Assembly (NCBI GenBank): GCA_946406115.1
Contig: OX291544.1
Span: forward strand, 18,431,521-18,495,520
Source: Apoda limacodes
Lineage: Eukaryota; Arthropoda; Insecta; Lepidoptera; Limacodidae
DNA length: 64,000 bases
Reading direction: 5' to 3'
Within the stretch, counting starts at the first letter, position 1, and each line of letters starts with the position of its first letter. The translations under genes were made by a program, and so were the position numbers. The notes under the pieces were generated by a model. That model was given only the letters and a program-made list of their open reading frames with translations, was not told where the DNA came from and searched no databases. This document shows positions 52,918-64,000 of this stretch, one piece after another.

Positions 52918-55094
52918 TTTTTACTTATATTTATATTTACTTATGTTTAGTATGTATAGATTTTTTTTTATTATTTAGATTTCCGTTCTATTTCATAGAT
53001 AATATATTGTTTTCTCGTAATTTAATTTAGTGCTTTGATAAGATTTGATATTTATTTATAATATTATGTTTTGTAAAAATTAAAAGTTTTAAAATGTAAA
53101 TTATCTTTTACAAAGAAATTCTCGTTTATTATTTTCTCTAAATATATTGTCCCTTTATAGCTAAAAAACAATGTAGTCAATTTGTTTGAAAGTCGAACAA
53201 AAGTGTAACAGTGTTCCGTCAAAACACAAAGTTGTGATTGCCTTGTTTTCCATTACGCTTACTGAATGATGCCGCATAAAACTTAGCGAACGGAAATGAG
53301 AGAAATAAAGGAAAATTTCTGAATAGAATCGAAAGACTTATAATAAAGTTACGACAATTTGAAATGCTAATGAGGATAAATAATAGGCTTTTGCAATTCC
53401 TTTGTCAAAAGTGGACTCCTGAGAATGTAGATACTTAATTTAGACTTTTTGTAAGTCGCGGTTATGCAAAAGAGATTTTTATAGTCCGCAGTCGTCGGAA
53501 TATAGAAGTTTCTTAGCACAGAATTTAAAAGTCTTGACAGAAACTTTTGATGATAAAATAATTTAATGATTTGAAATCTATTAATAGTTAATATAAAGCA
53601 AATGAACAAGGCTTTTTGTGTCTCCAGTAAATAGAAAACTCACAGAAGTATGCTTTTGGTCTAAGTTCTAGGTTTCCAAACATTAACACTTATGGTAATT
53701 AGTAATTCACTTTGTTTTGGGTATTGATATATAAGCTAACAATGCTCTTCTATCAATATATACAAAAGGCAATGCCCTGACTGACACCGTCATCACCGCC
53801 CAGCCCAAACTGCTAAGGTTAGATAGAACATTGTGCTGCGTCCCTACACTGTTAGCCTTACAACCAAGAACAAAGGAAAATCATGTGTTGTATTTTTAAT
53901 CATTATTCAGTTCCCATAAGATATTATTTTTATAGCGGACCAGCTGAAGAATAGTTTTATGATAAAAAAAGTCATAAATTTTATGATTGGTTCGTGTATT
54001 TTCCACGGCTCGATTGAACTGTTTTAGTCTAGTAAAAATCGTTTTGTTATAACTTTCTAGTGGTTTTTAAGATAGTAAAAACTAAAAACCATATAACTAC
54101 CAACCTATTGTCGATAACAGTTTATGTAGATAATTGAAGAACTATTTTATTTATGTAAAAATATACTTAAGTATGTTTATGCAAGACACTTGCTTGCAGA
54201 TATTTTTGCATGTTGTCATTAGCATATAGATAGCTGGCATTTTTTATTTTTTATTAAATGTTACTCTTGCTGTGTAAATAGGCGTGGGGTCTGGCTCTGG
54301 TCATAACTATTAATCTACCGTGAAGGTAATAAGCTAAGTGCAAATAATAGTAATGGAATAAGGATTGAATGTTTGTAAAAAAAAAATATGTTTAAGCGTA
54401 CTTGCATAATACATTCAAAAGATCGATCACAATCGTTTGGGCATCCCTAATCTTCTTTAAGGCCGCGTTTAGAAGCTACGCGCCGGGTGTGAACAACGCT
54501 TAAAGTGCAATAACAGTTTACTCTCGATATCAAGAAGCTTATATCTTATTATTATATCATATAGTAATAATAAGGTAAAAGCTTATGGCTCGATATACAT
54601 TCACCATGGTCTTAAATCTGGCTCTCTAGTTATTTGTGATTGTGAATCTTATCATAGTTTTCACGTACGTCTCGGTTCGGTTGTAGCTTCGGAACCCACC
54701 TCGCCGATATGACAATTATTTAAACATTAACATGGCGACTAGTGAGTATCAGGAAATACTTTTTTTATATTCATAACGTACTCAGCTAGTCCGTCTCATA
54801 AAAAGATTTACAACTAATATAAAAAAAAGACTATGAATTATCATGTAGGTCCAATGTTTTTATTACATAGGGCGACTTTTCGGTTGTCCTTTGAAATTAG
54901 ATGAGTATGTTATATGTATATTGAAGGCGTCGTTTAAGAACGGATTTTGGAAAATTCGACTCCTAATGAGGTGAAAAAGGGGTTGGAAGTTTGTATTGAA
55001 AAACCCTCATTTTTTATAACTTAAATCTATGAAACTTAGTATTTGACCTTATGAGTAAAAACCAAGAATAATGTTTTTCACTGTTTTTGGAAAA
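52918..55094. other. AT-rich non-coding stretch
   Basis: No gene. 53773-53830 (GCCCTGACTGACACCGTCAT) and 54455-54500 (AAGGCCGCGTTTAGAAGCTA) look like dispersed-repeat pieces. Confidence 0.4.
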
Positions 55095-55700
55095 TGGTCC
55101 CACGGTTATCCGAAATGAAGATCTTGATGAGATCTATGACTTCTCTAAAGAAACTATTAGTCTACAATCAAAAGTTACCGAGATAAATCCGTGTCTAGTT
55201 TGACAGCTGTCATCCGAAATGAAGATTTTAATGAAATCTATCACTTCTGTAAAGTAAACTTTACAAAAAAAGCCCGTGGGAGTAATTACATTGTTTACGA
55301 GCAAGTGTAATAAAAAACTTAACAGAAAAAAAAGTGCACAACGCCGCTAAAGACGTTAACACTTCACATTTATAATAGGCGTGGCATCATGGTTTCAGTC
55401 TTGCGAATTTTTATGGCGTGGCATTATGGTTTCTGTCTGACGAATTTTTTGATCAGCCTGATGCGAGTTTATCATTTTTTACCCATCACAAAATGATCAC
55501 AAATAATAATGTTTGTTTATTTACTTTCGTGACGTAGTATATTTGACATCTCAATCTGTCAATACCTAATGTATATAAGTCTGTCTCGAGTTCCGCCTTA
55601 CGAATTTTATATAAATATGCGATCAGGACATGTGACCTGACGCGAGTTTAACATTTTTTACCCATCACAAAAAAAGTGCACAACGCCGCTAAAGAAGTTT
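55095..55700 (-). mobile_element. Composite GCGGCGTTGTGCAC element, inverted copy with short minisatellite
   Basis: Read from 55700 down: GCGGCGTTGTGCACTTTTTT, AACTCGCGTCAGGTCAC, TTGAGATGTCAAATATACTA, AACTCGCATCAGGCTGATCA, a second GCGGCGTTGTGCACTTTTTT (55352), the linker ATTACACTTGCT, and then ~1.6 minisatellite units (TTCATTTCGGATGACAGCTG). Same order as at 40002. There is an extra ~60-bp piece between linker and array. No ORF. Confidence 0.8.
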
Positions 55701-55704
55701 TCAT

Positions 55705-55790
55705 TAAAAAAATGGGCCAAGTGCAAGTCGGACTCGCGCACGAAGGGTTCTGTACCATTATCTATAAATCTATCAACCCCTAAAGGTAAC
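55705..55790 (+). repeat. Start of the GTGCGAGTCGGACTCGC family
   Basis: GGGCCAAGTGCAAGTCGGAC, TCGCGCACGAAGGGTTCTGT and ACCATTATC, close to the typical start. It follows the composite element directly. Confidence 0.6.
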
Positions 55791-57834
55791 CAATAAATAA
55801 AACACGTATTTTGGTGTTTTTCCTACCCTAAAAAGAAGAATGGGGGTAAGAAAGTTTTCATAGAAAAAAAATTAAACTTGAAACTTGGGTGTATATATAT
55901 GCTTTTCAATACACTTTACAAACCTGAAAAAATTCAAAATTCAATCCCTATTTTGCAATATATGTTTTTGTTTAAATTTAGTATACATCCTGTATATAGG
56001 TACATGCTCTTTAAGACTATTAATTAAAACATAAGTTTTGGAGTAAATATTAAACCTCAAAGGGGAGAAAAAGAGTGGCAAAGTTTGTAAGGTGTAAATA
56101 TGTATAGGTATTAAATTTTCTGTAGTCAATTTACTTGGAACGTGATATAATTGCTTCTCAACACACTTAATAAACTATGTGTTCCTAAGTGAAAAAAGGT
56201 AGACAGAAATTATGTGTTGAAAATAATATTTATTGGTGAAATTAACTTAAAGCTTCATTTGCATGCCGTTCAACACAATTAATGAAAAATGTGTTTCAGG
56301 GTTTTTACTCGTAAAAGTTCGAACCCTGCGTTGATAAAGGAGGTGGCAAGGTTTATGTAGAAAATAAGTACTGAGTCATCATCATTGAGTCCAAATTGCT
56401 ACGGATAGAAATTTGAAAAAGGGGTTATGATTATATAGTAGACATTGTTAAAAGTTTTTTTTTTTTTGGAAGAAAACCTTAGGTCGGAACCGCGCGCAGA
56501 TGCCTCTAGGTAGGCGATAATAACTGGACGCTGAAACGTTTAGAAACAGTTTCACACGTGAAGAAAATAAGTACGTTATTAAAGCAACTTGATATGGAAG
56601 ATTTCATAGCAAGCGATTTATCTGGATACGTAAGGGATTTTTAAAAATTTATTCGTAAGCGAGTGAAGGGGGTAGTAAATTTTGTTTTTGAAATCAAACT
56701 CTGAAGAGCTAAAAGGGTTCAAGAATAACATTATAGTGTGTTGATTGAAGAACTGTGCAAATCCTATAGTCTATGCGAGCGAAGCCGCGTATGAAAAGCT
56801 AGTAGCTTATAAAGTAACAAAAATATTGGTCAATCAGAATTTAAAAAATAAGAGATTGTGTTAAATTTTGTGTACAATTCTGCTGCAAATGGTACATAAA
56901 ATAAATTAATTCGTCTTGCTTTTGATGGAACGGTAACATCAGTCTTTGGAACGGTAACACGATTTTGTTTTCAACTTATAATGTACAGTGAAACATGCAA
57001 CTTACATATGTATCTTCACTACATTTACAAACTTTATTTTCGTGAGACTGTCTTTATCTTTACGTAAACCAAAACCTTGAGTCTTCTGTGAAGTTTTTCA
57101 ATTTCCCACTGACAAGGATAAAATTTATTTTAAGTCTTGTCAATTTTAATAATGTGTTCCAAAGGTAATGCTTACAAATGAAACCTTCAGCGAAATAAAA
57201 TATGTCTACCTTTTGATCCTTATCACTGTCACGTACAGTTACGTGCTAACAGGTAAACGTTACTTGATACTAACAAGTATTTTATGAAATATCACAATCT
57301 TTTTCATTTTATGTAACTTTTTTCCCTGATATAATATCACATAAATCACTATGTTTTTTTTGGACTGTGATAACATTACGTTAGGTATACGTTTGAGTCT
57401 CAAACTTTTAGAATAACACGAATACTTAATTCCATACCTGAAATGGTAACAGAAAGAACTAAGCAGGCGGCTGTACCCGCAACCCCAGCAAAGGAAACTA
57501 ATTAGCATTCTTAACATTGGGAAAGCAGATAAGTGCTTGCCAAGCATTTTTGACTGAGCTAGCTTCTTCTAATTATAAAATAGAATGTAATGTAAAATGT
57601 AATGAATGTTTGCATGTACTTAATCAATATGTTCTTTCGTTTTACAATCCTTACTAGCTTAGTTGTTGATTTTTTTAAACCAATTTCTGGTTGACTGGTT
57701 GAAAATGTATGATGTAACAATAGGTCCGCCAAGTTGCACATAAATTTTCCTCTTTGTGCTATAGGATTTATAAATAAATATGTACAATAAAAATAAACTG
57801 AACTCACATTAATACTTAACAAAAACTATAAAAC
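55791..57834. other. Non-coding stretch with a Helitron 3' end at 56755-56805
   Basis: 56755-56805 (CTATGCGAGCGAAGCCGCGT, ending AAAAGCTAGTAG) is a typical Lep1-type 3' end. The start of that copy is not recognisable. The open frames at 57260-57547 and 57559-57822 (minus) have no domain. Confidence 0.45.
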
Positions 57835-57903
57835 TACCGAGTGGCGCAGTGGTAGAGCGTGCGTCTACCATGTCAAAGGTTCAGGGGTCGATTCCCGCTA
57901 GTA
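57835..57903 (+). mobile_element. tRNA-derived SINE head
   Basis: Box A TGGCGCAGTGG (57842-57852) and box B GGGTCGATTCC (57885-57895, one mismatch to GGTTCGATTCC) lie at tRNA spacing, so pol III could start here. The anticodon and T stems do not pair and the acceptor stem is absent, so it is not a tRNA gene. Confidence 0.6.
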
Positions 57904-58054
57904 AATATTTTTTAATTATAAAGTTGTCTTAACTCTGGTTTGTGGCCGGTACGGCGATGTCACCCTTATTAGAGTTATTAGGAGTGATCAGAGTTATAAA
58001 TGGTCCCTAATGCCCGAATAATGCCCTTGGATCAAAGAATATATCTAACGCCTG
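57904..58054. other. Probable SINE body
   Basis: Follows the tRNA-like head: TTTGTGGCCGGTACGGCGAT, GTCACCCTTATTAGAGTTAT and GAATAATGCCCTTGGATC. Non-coding, with no second copy in the window to fix its extent. Confidence 0.35.
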
Positions 58055-58140
58055 AATGACGTTTCAAAAGTCCATAGGCCACAGTGACCACTTAATAGCA
58101 GGCAGGTTATCTGCTTGTTCACCACCTCAGTGGTGAAATC
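58055..58140 (+). mobile_element. Diverged copy of the GTGGCAAACAAGC retroposon end, opposite orientation
   Basis: Reverse complement reads CCACTGAGGTGGTGAACAAG, CCTGCTATTAAGTGGTCACT and GGCCTATGGACTTTTG, parallel to 23882-23950 on plus. So the element is inverted relative to the other three copies. Confidence 0.5.
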
Positions 58141-60049
58141 GGCTCACAATCGGCAAAGATATCGGGTAGCATACCCACAATAAGTTCCGCTTTAGAACTA
58201 AAATTCACTTTTCCAAAGTTGAACGGTACCTAAATTAATAAAAACTAATATAATAAAAAAAAAATCCGATCACTGGTCTCACACATTGCATGCATACATA
58301 TACTTAAGAAATTTGGCACATCTGTTTTGAGGCTTACATAGACTAATATATATAGAAATTAAATTGAACAATAGAATATTGTTCAATTCTTACAAATTTA
58401 CATACCTATACCTACCGACAGGGTGAATTAAGAAGAACACCTAATTTGCTTAGCTTAGTGAGTTACATGATGGATAAAATTATATTTGACATACTTTATT
58501 TTTGAAGTTTTCTTAGTTTGAAACAAGTATAGATACTTTAATGTTGATTTATTATTTTTTAATTGTATTTCTTGTATGTAGCTTTATTAAGAAACACAAT
58601 CATTTTCGCCTCGTGCCTTAGATTTACGATTTTAATGTATTTTCATTTCATCAAGAAAAGAAAGGTATAGAGATCCCTCGGCGCAGGAGTAAAACTTGCA
58701 CTTGCCACTTGCCAGGCTTCTTTATTTACATTTTGTATTTGAAATATCTTTTTAAGCTTAATGTTTTCCTAAACGCCAGTGTTACCAGAGCAACATAAAT
58801 TTTCATATTTAGGAGTGATATTTTGTAGAATATATACCGTAATCCATTTTTATGGGTAAAAGCTTAGTAATGCGCTGGTAATGGTCCATAACAGAAAGCC
58901 TCCAATATATGGCGTCAGTGCCGCAGCCCGCAGCTTAGGACGCGTGATCTGCCCGCCCACATTACCCGTCCTACTCTGTATAAATATTTTGCACACGGTC
59001 ATATTTAAAGTACATACTGACAATGTTATAAGTGGACCATAAAAAGAGCCTTAATTGTAAACAGCACTACCAGTCGCACCACTGGTTTGTTTGTTTGTTG
59101 ACAAGCATTATACGCACTGAATGCTTTTTACTAAATCACTTGTTTGAGAAAGTTCTCGAAAGTTTCTGGCAGAAGGCAAACTTACTATAGCCACAGATTA
59201 TATAATACTATACTAGTACTTAGTACTATAGCATTTTAATTTTTCTTCAAAATGGCGGCCACACATAAAACCCATATGAATTACATTACAACTGTCATCA
59301 ATGCCAAAAAAAAACCACGTGGAATTAAATCCCGCAAAGCGTCACATTCCCAGAATTGTCATGGGTTCAAAGTTAATAACGTGATACGACCATTTTTGAA
59401 CTTACTTTTGAACACAACCTTTAAATTTCGATAACCAACAACTCGCAAAATATACATTTTAGAGAAACAGTGTTTTAGAAACTTCATATACATTTTTAGA
59501 GACCGTTAAATCACAGCTGTCGTTGGTCTAACTACCCTTTTTTTCATTATAAAACTGTATAGTGGTGTATACCTGCATGTAAAATGCAGTTCAATTAAGC
59601 TACGAAAGTTAACGGAACCCTAAAAGTAGGTATGCCAGATGCTTTAAAACCTTCTAACCCTTTTATACTATCTGAACAAACATTTTCTAGTTCAAACGTA
59701 TAAAGGCTAAAGGGACAAAGGGTATAAAAACAAACATAATACGAACATATATCATTATATCGAATATCAATATGTGAAATATTCCACCTCAGTAAATAAA
59801 ATGGAACCATAAAACGTGACATACAGTGCACCCCACATCCCGAACATACACTGTTCGGCGGCAAACTAACAAATTGGAAATCGAATAAACGCGGAAATAG
59901 AAGAGTCGATAAAATATTTCCGAACCAATTACATTATTGAGACGTATTCTAGTTTACTTTGTGACATTAATTTTATTACAGACTATATTGTTTGTATCAA
60001 CTTACACATATTTTATGTGAAATTTGAATGACTTCATGCCTATTGCCAT
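58141..60049. other. AT-rich non-coding stretch
   Basis: Contains a hairpin ATTGAACAATA-GAA-TATTGTTCAAT at 58363-58387 and a GC-richer patch 58900-58975. No gene recognised. Confidence 0.4.
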
Positions 60050-60295
60050 TAATATACGTCGTTTCTAGAATATACTGTTACCCAAAAACGGCCACTTTAA
60101 GCGAAAACGCTATATGTACAACTTACAAGTATATTCCAGATACATTACATAACGTTCTAAGAGTAGCTTATAACTAGTTCAAAATAATTGGCATGTAACA
60201 TTTCTGAAATGTGTTTTGTACAATGAGGAAATAAAGAATATCTTTGGCAGCGCTAGTAAGGTAGTTACTGCGCCTTATGTATGGCAGTTGAAGTA
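60050..60295 (+). repeat. Diverged dispersed repeat, copy 1 (see 61920)
   Basis: ACATAACGTTCTAAGAGTAG, CTTATAACTAGTT and GGCAGCGCTAGTAAGGTAGT correspond to ACATAAAACGTTCTAAAAAT, AGCTTATGACTGGTT and GGCGGCGCTACTTAGCTGCT of the second copy. Class unknown. Confidence 0.45.
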
Positions 60296-61919
60296 GTTGT
60301 CCGCGATCGCGTCTCGGCCGCCCATGATCATGAATCCTTATTCATTCTCATGCTCATATACTGCAGTCCTGAAACTAGTCGAGCAATACCTACTTGAAAA
60401 TTCTACACGTAAGTGAAACCGGTCACCTATATTTTAAAATTTTTGGGATTGTATATATACCTAGGTTTGCCAGATACCCAGATTTAGCTGAACATTTCCG
60501 GCTTTTTACGGCAGTGTTCAACCAATTATATACAAGTCCGGCCTGTCCGTCCGTCCGTTTTTTGGGCTTTTCAGTGTGGAAAAGGAAAACACATAACTAA
60601 GGCCCATTATAAGCTTATTACATGAATCACATAATAATAAAGAAATAACATATTAACAATATTTGTTAGCAATAAGCCTGATTGTATTTAAATTTCGCTG
60701 AAAGTTTCCGTTATCACAGCTAAGCGCTAAAAATTCTTTTTATACTATTTACTAAGCGCTCTATGACTTGATATAGGATAAGACGGTGTCGGAAGTTCTG
60801 GGAATAATATTAAATCCTGGAGAAGGTCTTCAAAGTGGAGTCAACGTAATCTTCCTTTGTAGATGAATAATCAAATCTGTAGACAGAAATTGGCGGTTAA
60901 CAAGGGTTCACAGGAATTTCTTGTCTTTATTCTAGTAACAAGATGGCATAGGTACAAAGAAAGATGTGTGAGCTACTTATAGTGAAGTATGAGTAAAATT
61001 AAGTAAAAATATAAGTACAATAGTTTTTGAATAATTAAGAGAGCGTTCGTTTTGGGATAAAATGTTCCCACGTTTCATACTTTTCACATTTTTAATAACG
61101 CCAGTTTTGCCACCGCCACGTATCGTTCCCGGAGCTTTGAAACGTTACTAACAACATTTTTGGTTGCAAAACGAACGGTTGACGTACACACACAACGATA
61201 ATAACACATGCACTACCATAAACAATGAATATGTATAGGCAGTTTGACAGATTTACATCAAAACCCCACCTCCAGACATGGGTCAAAAGTTTAATTTTTC
61301 GGTGGCAAAAGTGACACCAATGCTAAACGAACGTACGACACGTGAAAGTACACACATTTGCACTTTTATTTTTTGGAAAAAAATTCCATCCCTATTCAAA
61401 ATATCAAAATTGAGGATGGATTTCACACCTACTAAACTTTTGTTTTCTTAGCAGCTTTTCAAGCAGCATTACTAATCAAATCTATTCGACAAACGAAAAA
61501 ACTGAAAAAAGGAAATTAAAATATATCTTTTAAGTCTTAATAACTGATTTAACTGTAAATTTTACTTTTTTCATGCTCACTTTACTTGAATGTAACCGAG
61601 TTCATTATTCTGTGAAATATATTTTTTTAAATTAAAGAACAGCAAGCGCAAAATCGGAAATATAGAATTGATTTATAAAATCTATTTGCTAACCTTAGGG
61701 TTATTTTATATTGTATGTAAATAATTATTAGGTGATTCCACTACAAGTAAATAGGAGCTATGTATTGACAACAGAAAAACGAGAGCGTCAAAGCTATTGT
61801 TTCTAAGCATTGTTTTTACATATAACTAAAACAAATACAGTAAGTAAGTTTATAATAAAAAAAATTTAAAAATTGCAATAGGACAGTGGAATCGATTTTA
61901 AAAACGAGACGAACTGACA
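60296..61919. other. AT-rich non-coding stretch with a loose inverted repeat at 61041-61350
   Basis: GCGTTCGTTTTGG (61043) with AAACGAACGT (61324), and GTTTTGCCACCG (61102) with CGGTGGCAAAAG (61300), are nested inverted pairs, suggesting an old ~310-bp MITE. Nothing else recognised. Confidence 0.4.
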
Positions 61920-62125
61920 TTTAGTTAGGCCGTTTTCAGCAGAAATGCCAACCACAACTCACAAATATTTTCTAGAAACTACATAAAACGTTCTAAAAAT
62001 AGCTTATGACTGGTTTTATATTTCCCACATTTGGACTTTCATTTCGTTATCTACGACAAGAAAGTTGAGGATGTCTAATGGCGGCGCTACTTAGCTGCTA
62101 TATGGGGTATGTACAATTAAGGGAA
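61920..62125 (+). repeat. Diverged dispersed repeat, copy 2
   Basis: Partner of 60050-60295. It ends just before the LINE fragment that follows. Confidence 0.45.
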
Positions 62126-62129
62126 CAAG

Positions 62130-62630
62130 TTAGATAGTTCTCAGGTCGCTTAGCAGCAATCCCATTGGTATGCTCACCACAGCACCACAACAGACAGACT
62201 GCAAACAAACCAAGAATGTTCTTACATCCTTGGACGCAAATCTGTCGCACAAACTGTTAAAACTTAGCAGGAAAAACCTACGCTACATAGTTGGCATAAT
62301 AACAGGTCACTGCCCGCTAAACAGGCACTTTTTCAATATCGGCGTTACTGACAGTCCTCTATGCAGGGGCTGTATGGAAGCCGAGGAGACACCGTCTCAC
62401 GTGGTTCTTCATTGCAAAAGCGTGAGCGACTAACGGACAAAGCTCCTTAAGAATCCACAAACCATGAGAGAGGCGCTGAATAACATCAGATGCCTCCTTA
62501 ACTTTTGGATGGAGCTGGGATGGTATGAGTAACCAATGACAGGTATTGGTTACCTACGTACAATGGCCCTATTATGAGGCTAAGTGCGGAAAACATAAGT
62601 CCAACTAACTAACTAACTATGCTCTCCACA
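62130..62630 (+). pseudogene. LINE C-terminal tail after RNase H, with 3' end
   Basis: Frame 62170-62433 reads LLKLSRKNLRYIVGIITGHC, PLNRHFFNIGVTDSPLCRGC and MEAEETPSHVVLHCKS: the Cys/His-rich motif (C-X2-C-...-H-X3-4-C) at the end of RNase H-bearing LINE proteins. A premature stop (62431-62433) separates it from LLKNPQTMREALNNIRCLLN and FWMELGWYE, the usual end, at about 62530. The 3' end carries (AACT)n at about 62601-62617. The front of the element is missing. Clade uncertain. Confidence 0.75.
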
Positions 62631-64000
62631 GGGGAAAATTGATGTAGGTACTAGCATTCCAGGAGCATTAATTTTCGTACATACGCTGGTCAGAACTCAA
62701 ACCAATCATTAATCAAGTCACCGATTGTTAGAAACTACAGCCAACCTTGCCTCTCCAAAATAGTTTGTATAAGAAATGGTGGTATGGTTCTTTTCTGGTT
62801 TTAAATTATGGATGGTTGGTATGATTTTTTTCAGAATAATCGCATTTTAATGGCACCTTAAATAATAAATCCATAATTGATAAAAAAATTGTAGTCTAAT
62901 AAAATCAGAGTGAAAAAAATTAAATACTTTACCATCTCAATCCGCACTCTTTACCTAAAGCACACCGTGATTTTTCCACTGCCGTATTGTAGCTCCGAGA
63001 GCAAGAAATATGGTATTAACCAAGTGTCGAGAAAATCACCTAATTTTATTCTTGTTTTAAATTTCGGACACAAACTTAACCAAGAATCCTGAACCACTTA
63101 CCGGGCACTGACTGATATTTAAAAAAAACAGGAAAAGTGCGGGTCCATGGGGTCCTTGTAAACTTGTATGTAAATAATTAAATTGTCTGTCACAAGAATC
63201 GAGTTTAAAAAAATTTTGCCCTTTTTCTTTAGTATTTTAAATTTCTCCCTAAAATCGGGTTAAAGGGCAAACTAATTAACTTTGTAATTTAAAAAAAAAA
63301 TCTCCCAAACATTGATAATATGTATGTACTTACCTAAATCATGGTCAATTCTCCAACTGCAAAAGTAAGTTTGTAATGTAATAGTAACAAATCCAAACAT
63401 AATATTTGTGAAAGCCTGTATATTTGTTTGTTTCTTTATTATTGCTTCACGTCTTTTTTTTATAATTTATTTTATGTTTTTTTTAAACTGACATTGGTTA
63501 TTTTTTTGCATAAAATTTTGGGTAATAGCAACTTCACAGATTAACACAAGTTTCCAAATCGCACTTGTGTTATTTTAGCTAAAATTTTGATTAGTTTATT
63601 AACAGCATGGGAATTTGGAAATGTACCAATCGTTACACACATTGTAACTAGTACTATCGAAGTTTTATTGGAGTTACTTGAGTGTGCCATGCTCTCAAAC
63701 TCTGGGGTGGTGGCGTGTGTGTCGGGTCATTACGTTCCCTAAAACATGGTTGAGCGAAGCGATGGCTAATTCATGTGTCATACTCGTGAACGGGTGCCGC
63801 CTGTGAAGACTAGTCTGCTCTTGCAAACTTCTTTGTACCCTTGTAGTTACTTTTTTGTTTTGTTTATCAATACTGTTAGACATTTATAAGTGATGAATAG
63901 GTACATGAACTGTCTTTTTTTTTTTATATTATGCAATAAGATACTTTTTTATGTAGTGCTTGTGCATTTTATGTTTTTTATGTTTGTAATGAAAAGTGTC
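62631..64000. other. AT-rich non-coding stretch
   Basis: Short frames at 62910-63092 (+) and 63695-63883 (-) have no domain. No repeat is delimited. Confidence 0.4.

Noticed and set aside
57835..57903. Possible tRNA gene
   Set aside because: Anticodon stem and T stem do not pair and no acceptor stem can be drawn. Only the A and B boxes survive, so I call it a SINE head.

Overview
The window looks like a 64-kb piece of an AT-rich insect genome, most likely a moth or butterfly. That rests on recognised repeats rather than on a host gene: Helitron-like elements with the lepidopteran start ACTAATATTATAAATG and a hairpin plus CTAG end, jockey/X-like and RTE LINE fragments, a Penelope-like element, and several short repeat families that I recall as common in Lepidoptera. 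No species can be named. There are no bacterial operons, no CRISPR array and no functional rRNA or tRNA gene that I can support.

Only one host gene is well supported: a two-exon minus-strand gene (coding 11783 to 10310) for a 455-residue secreted protein. It has a signal peptide, two tandem 90-residue repeats, a Thr-rich stretch and a basic tail. A TATA box and an arthropod initiator lie at the expected spacing just upstream. I do not recognise the family. Three other host signals are weak: a possible last exon at 5177-5322, a possible first exon and splice donor at 41983-42180 (minus), and an open coding-like stretch at 52773-52917.

The rest is a graveyard of mobile elements. 1-2092 is an internally deleted jockey-clade LINE whose 3' end recurs at 28497-28885 and, nested in another repeat, at 46956-47440. 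9.2-17.8 kb holds Helitrons, two long foldback elements, a 459-bp element with 30-bp perfect terminal inverted repeats (TIRs), a hAT-type MITE with target-site duplication, a 167-bp MITE and a head-to-head pair of 5S-rRNA-related SINEs. 22.9-28.9 kb is retroelement-rich: three RTE fragments, a Penelope-like element with reverse transcriptase and a damaged GIY-YIG domain, and a hammerhead-ribozyme-like motif beside it. 31.9-41.6 kb has a rearranged Helitron, a jockey reverse transcriptase fragment and a composite element carrying a minisatellite, which recurs inverted at 55.1-55.7 kb and partially at 14.1-14.3 kb. 42.4-51.5 kb has two probable non-autonomous DNA transposons, a degenerate LINE reverse transcriptase and the nested LINE. 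57.8-62.6 kb has a tRNA-derived SINE head and the C-terminal end of another LINE.

The mobile elements are mostly broken copies and do not form a working system. The features most worth checking are the secreted repeat gene, the hammerhead-like motif, and the composite minisatellite element.
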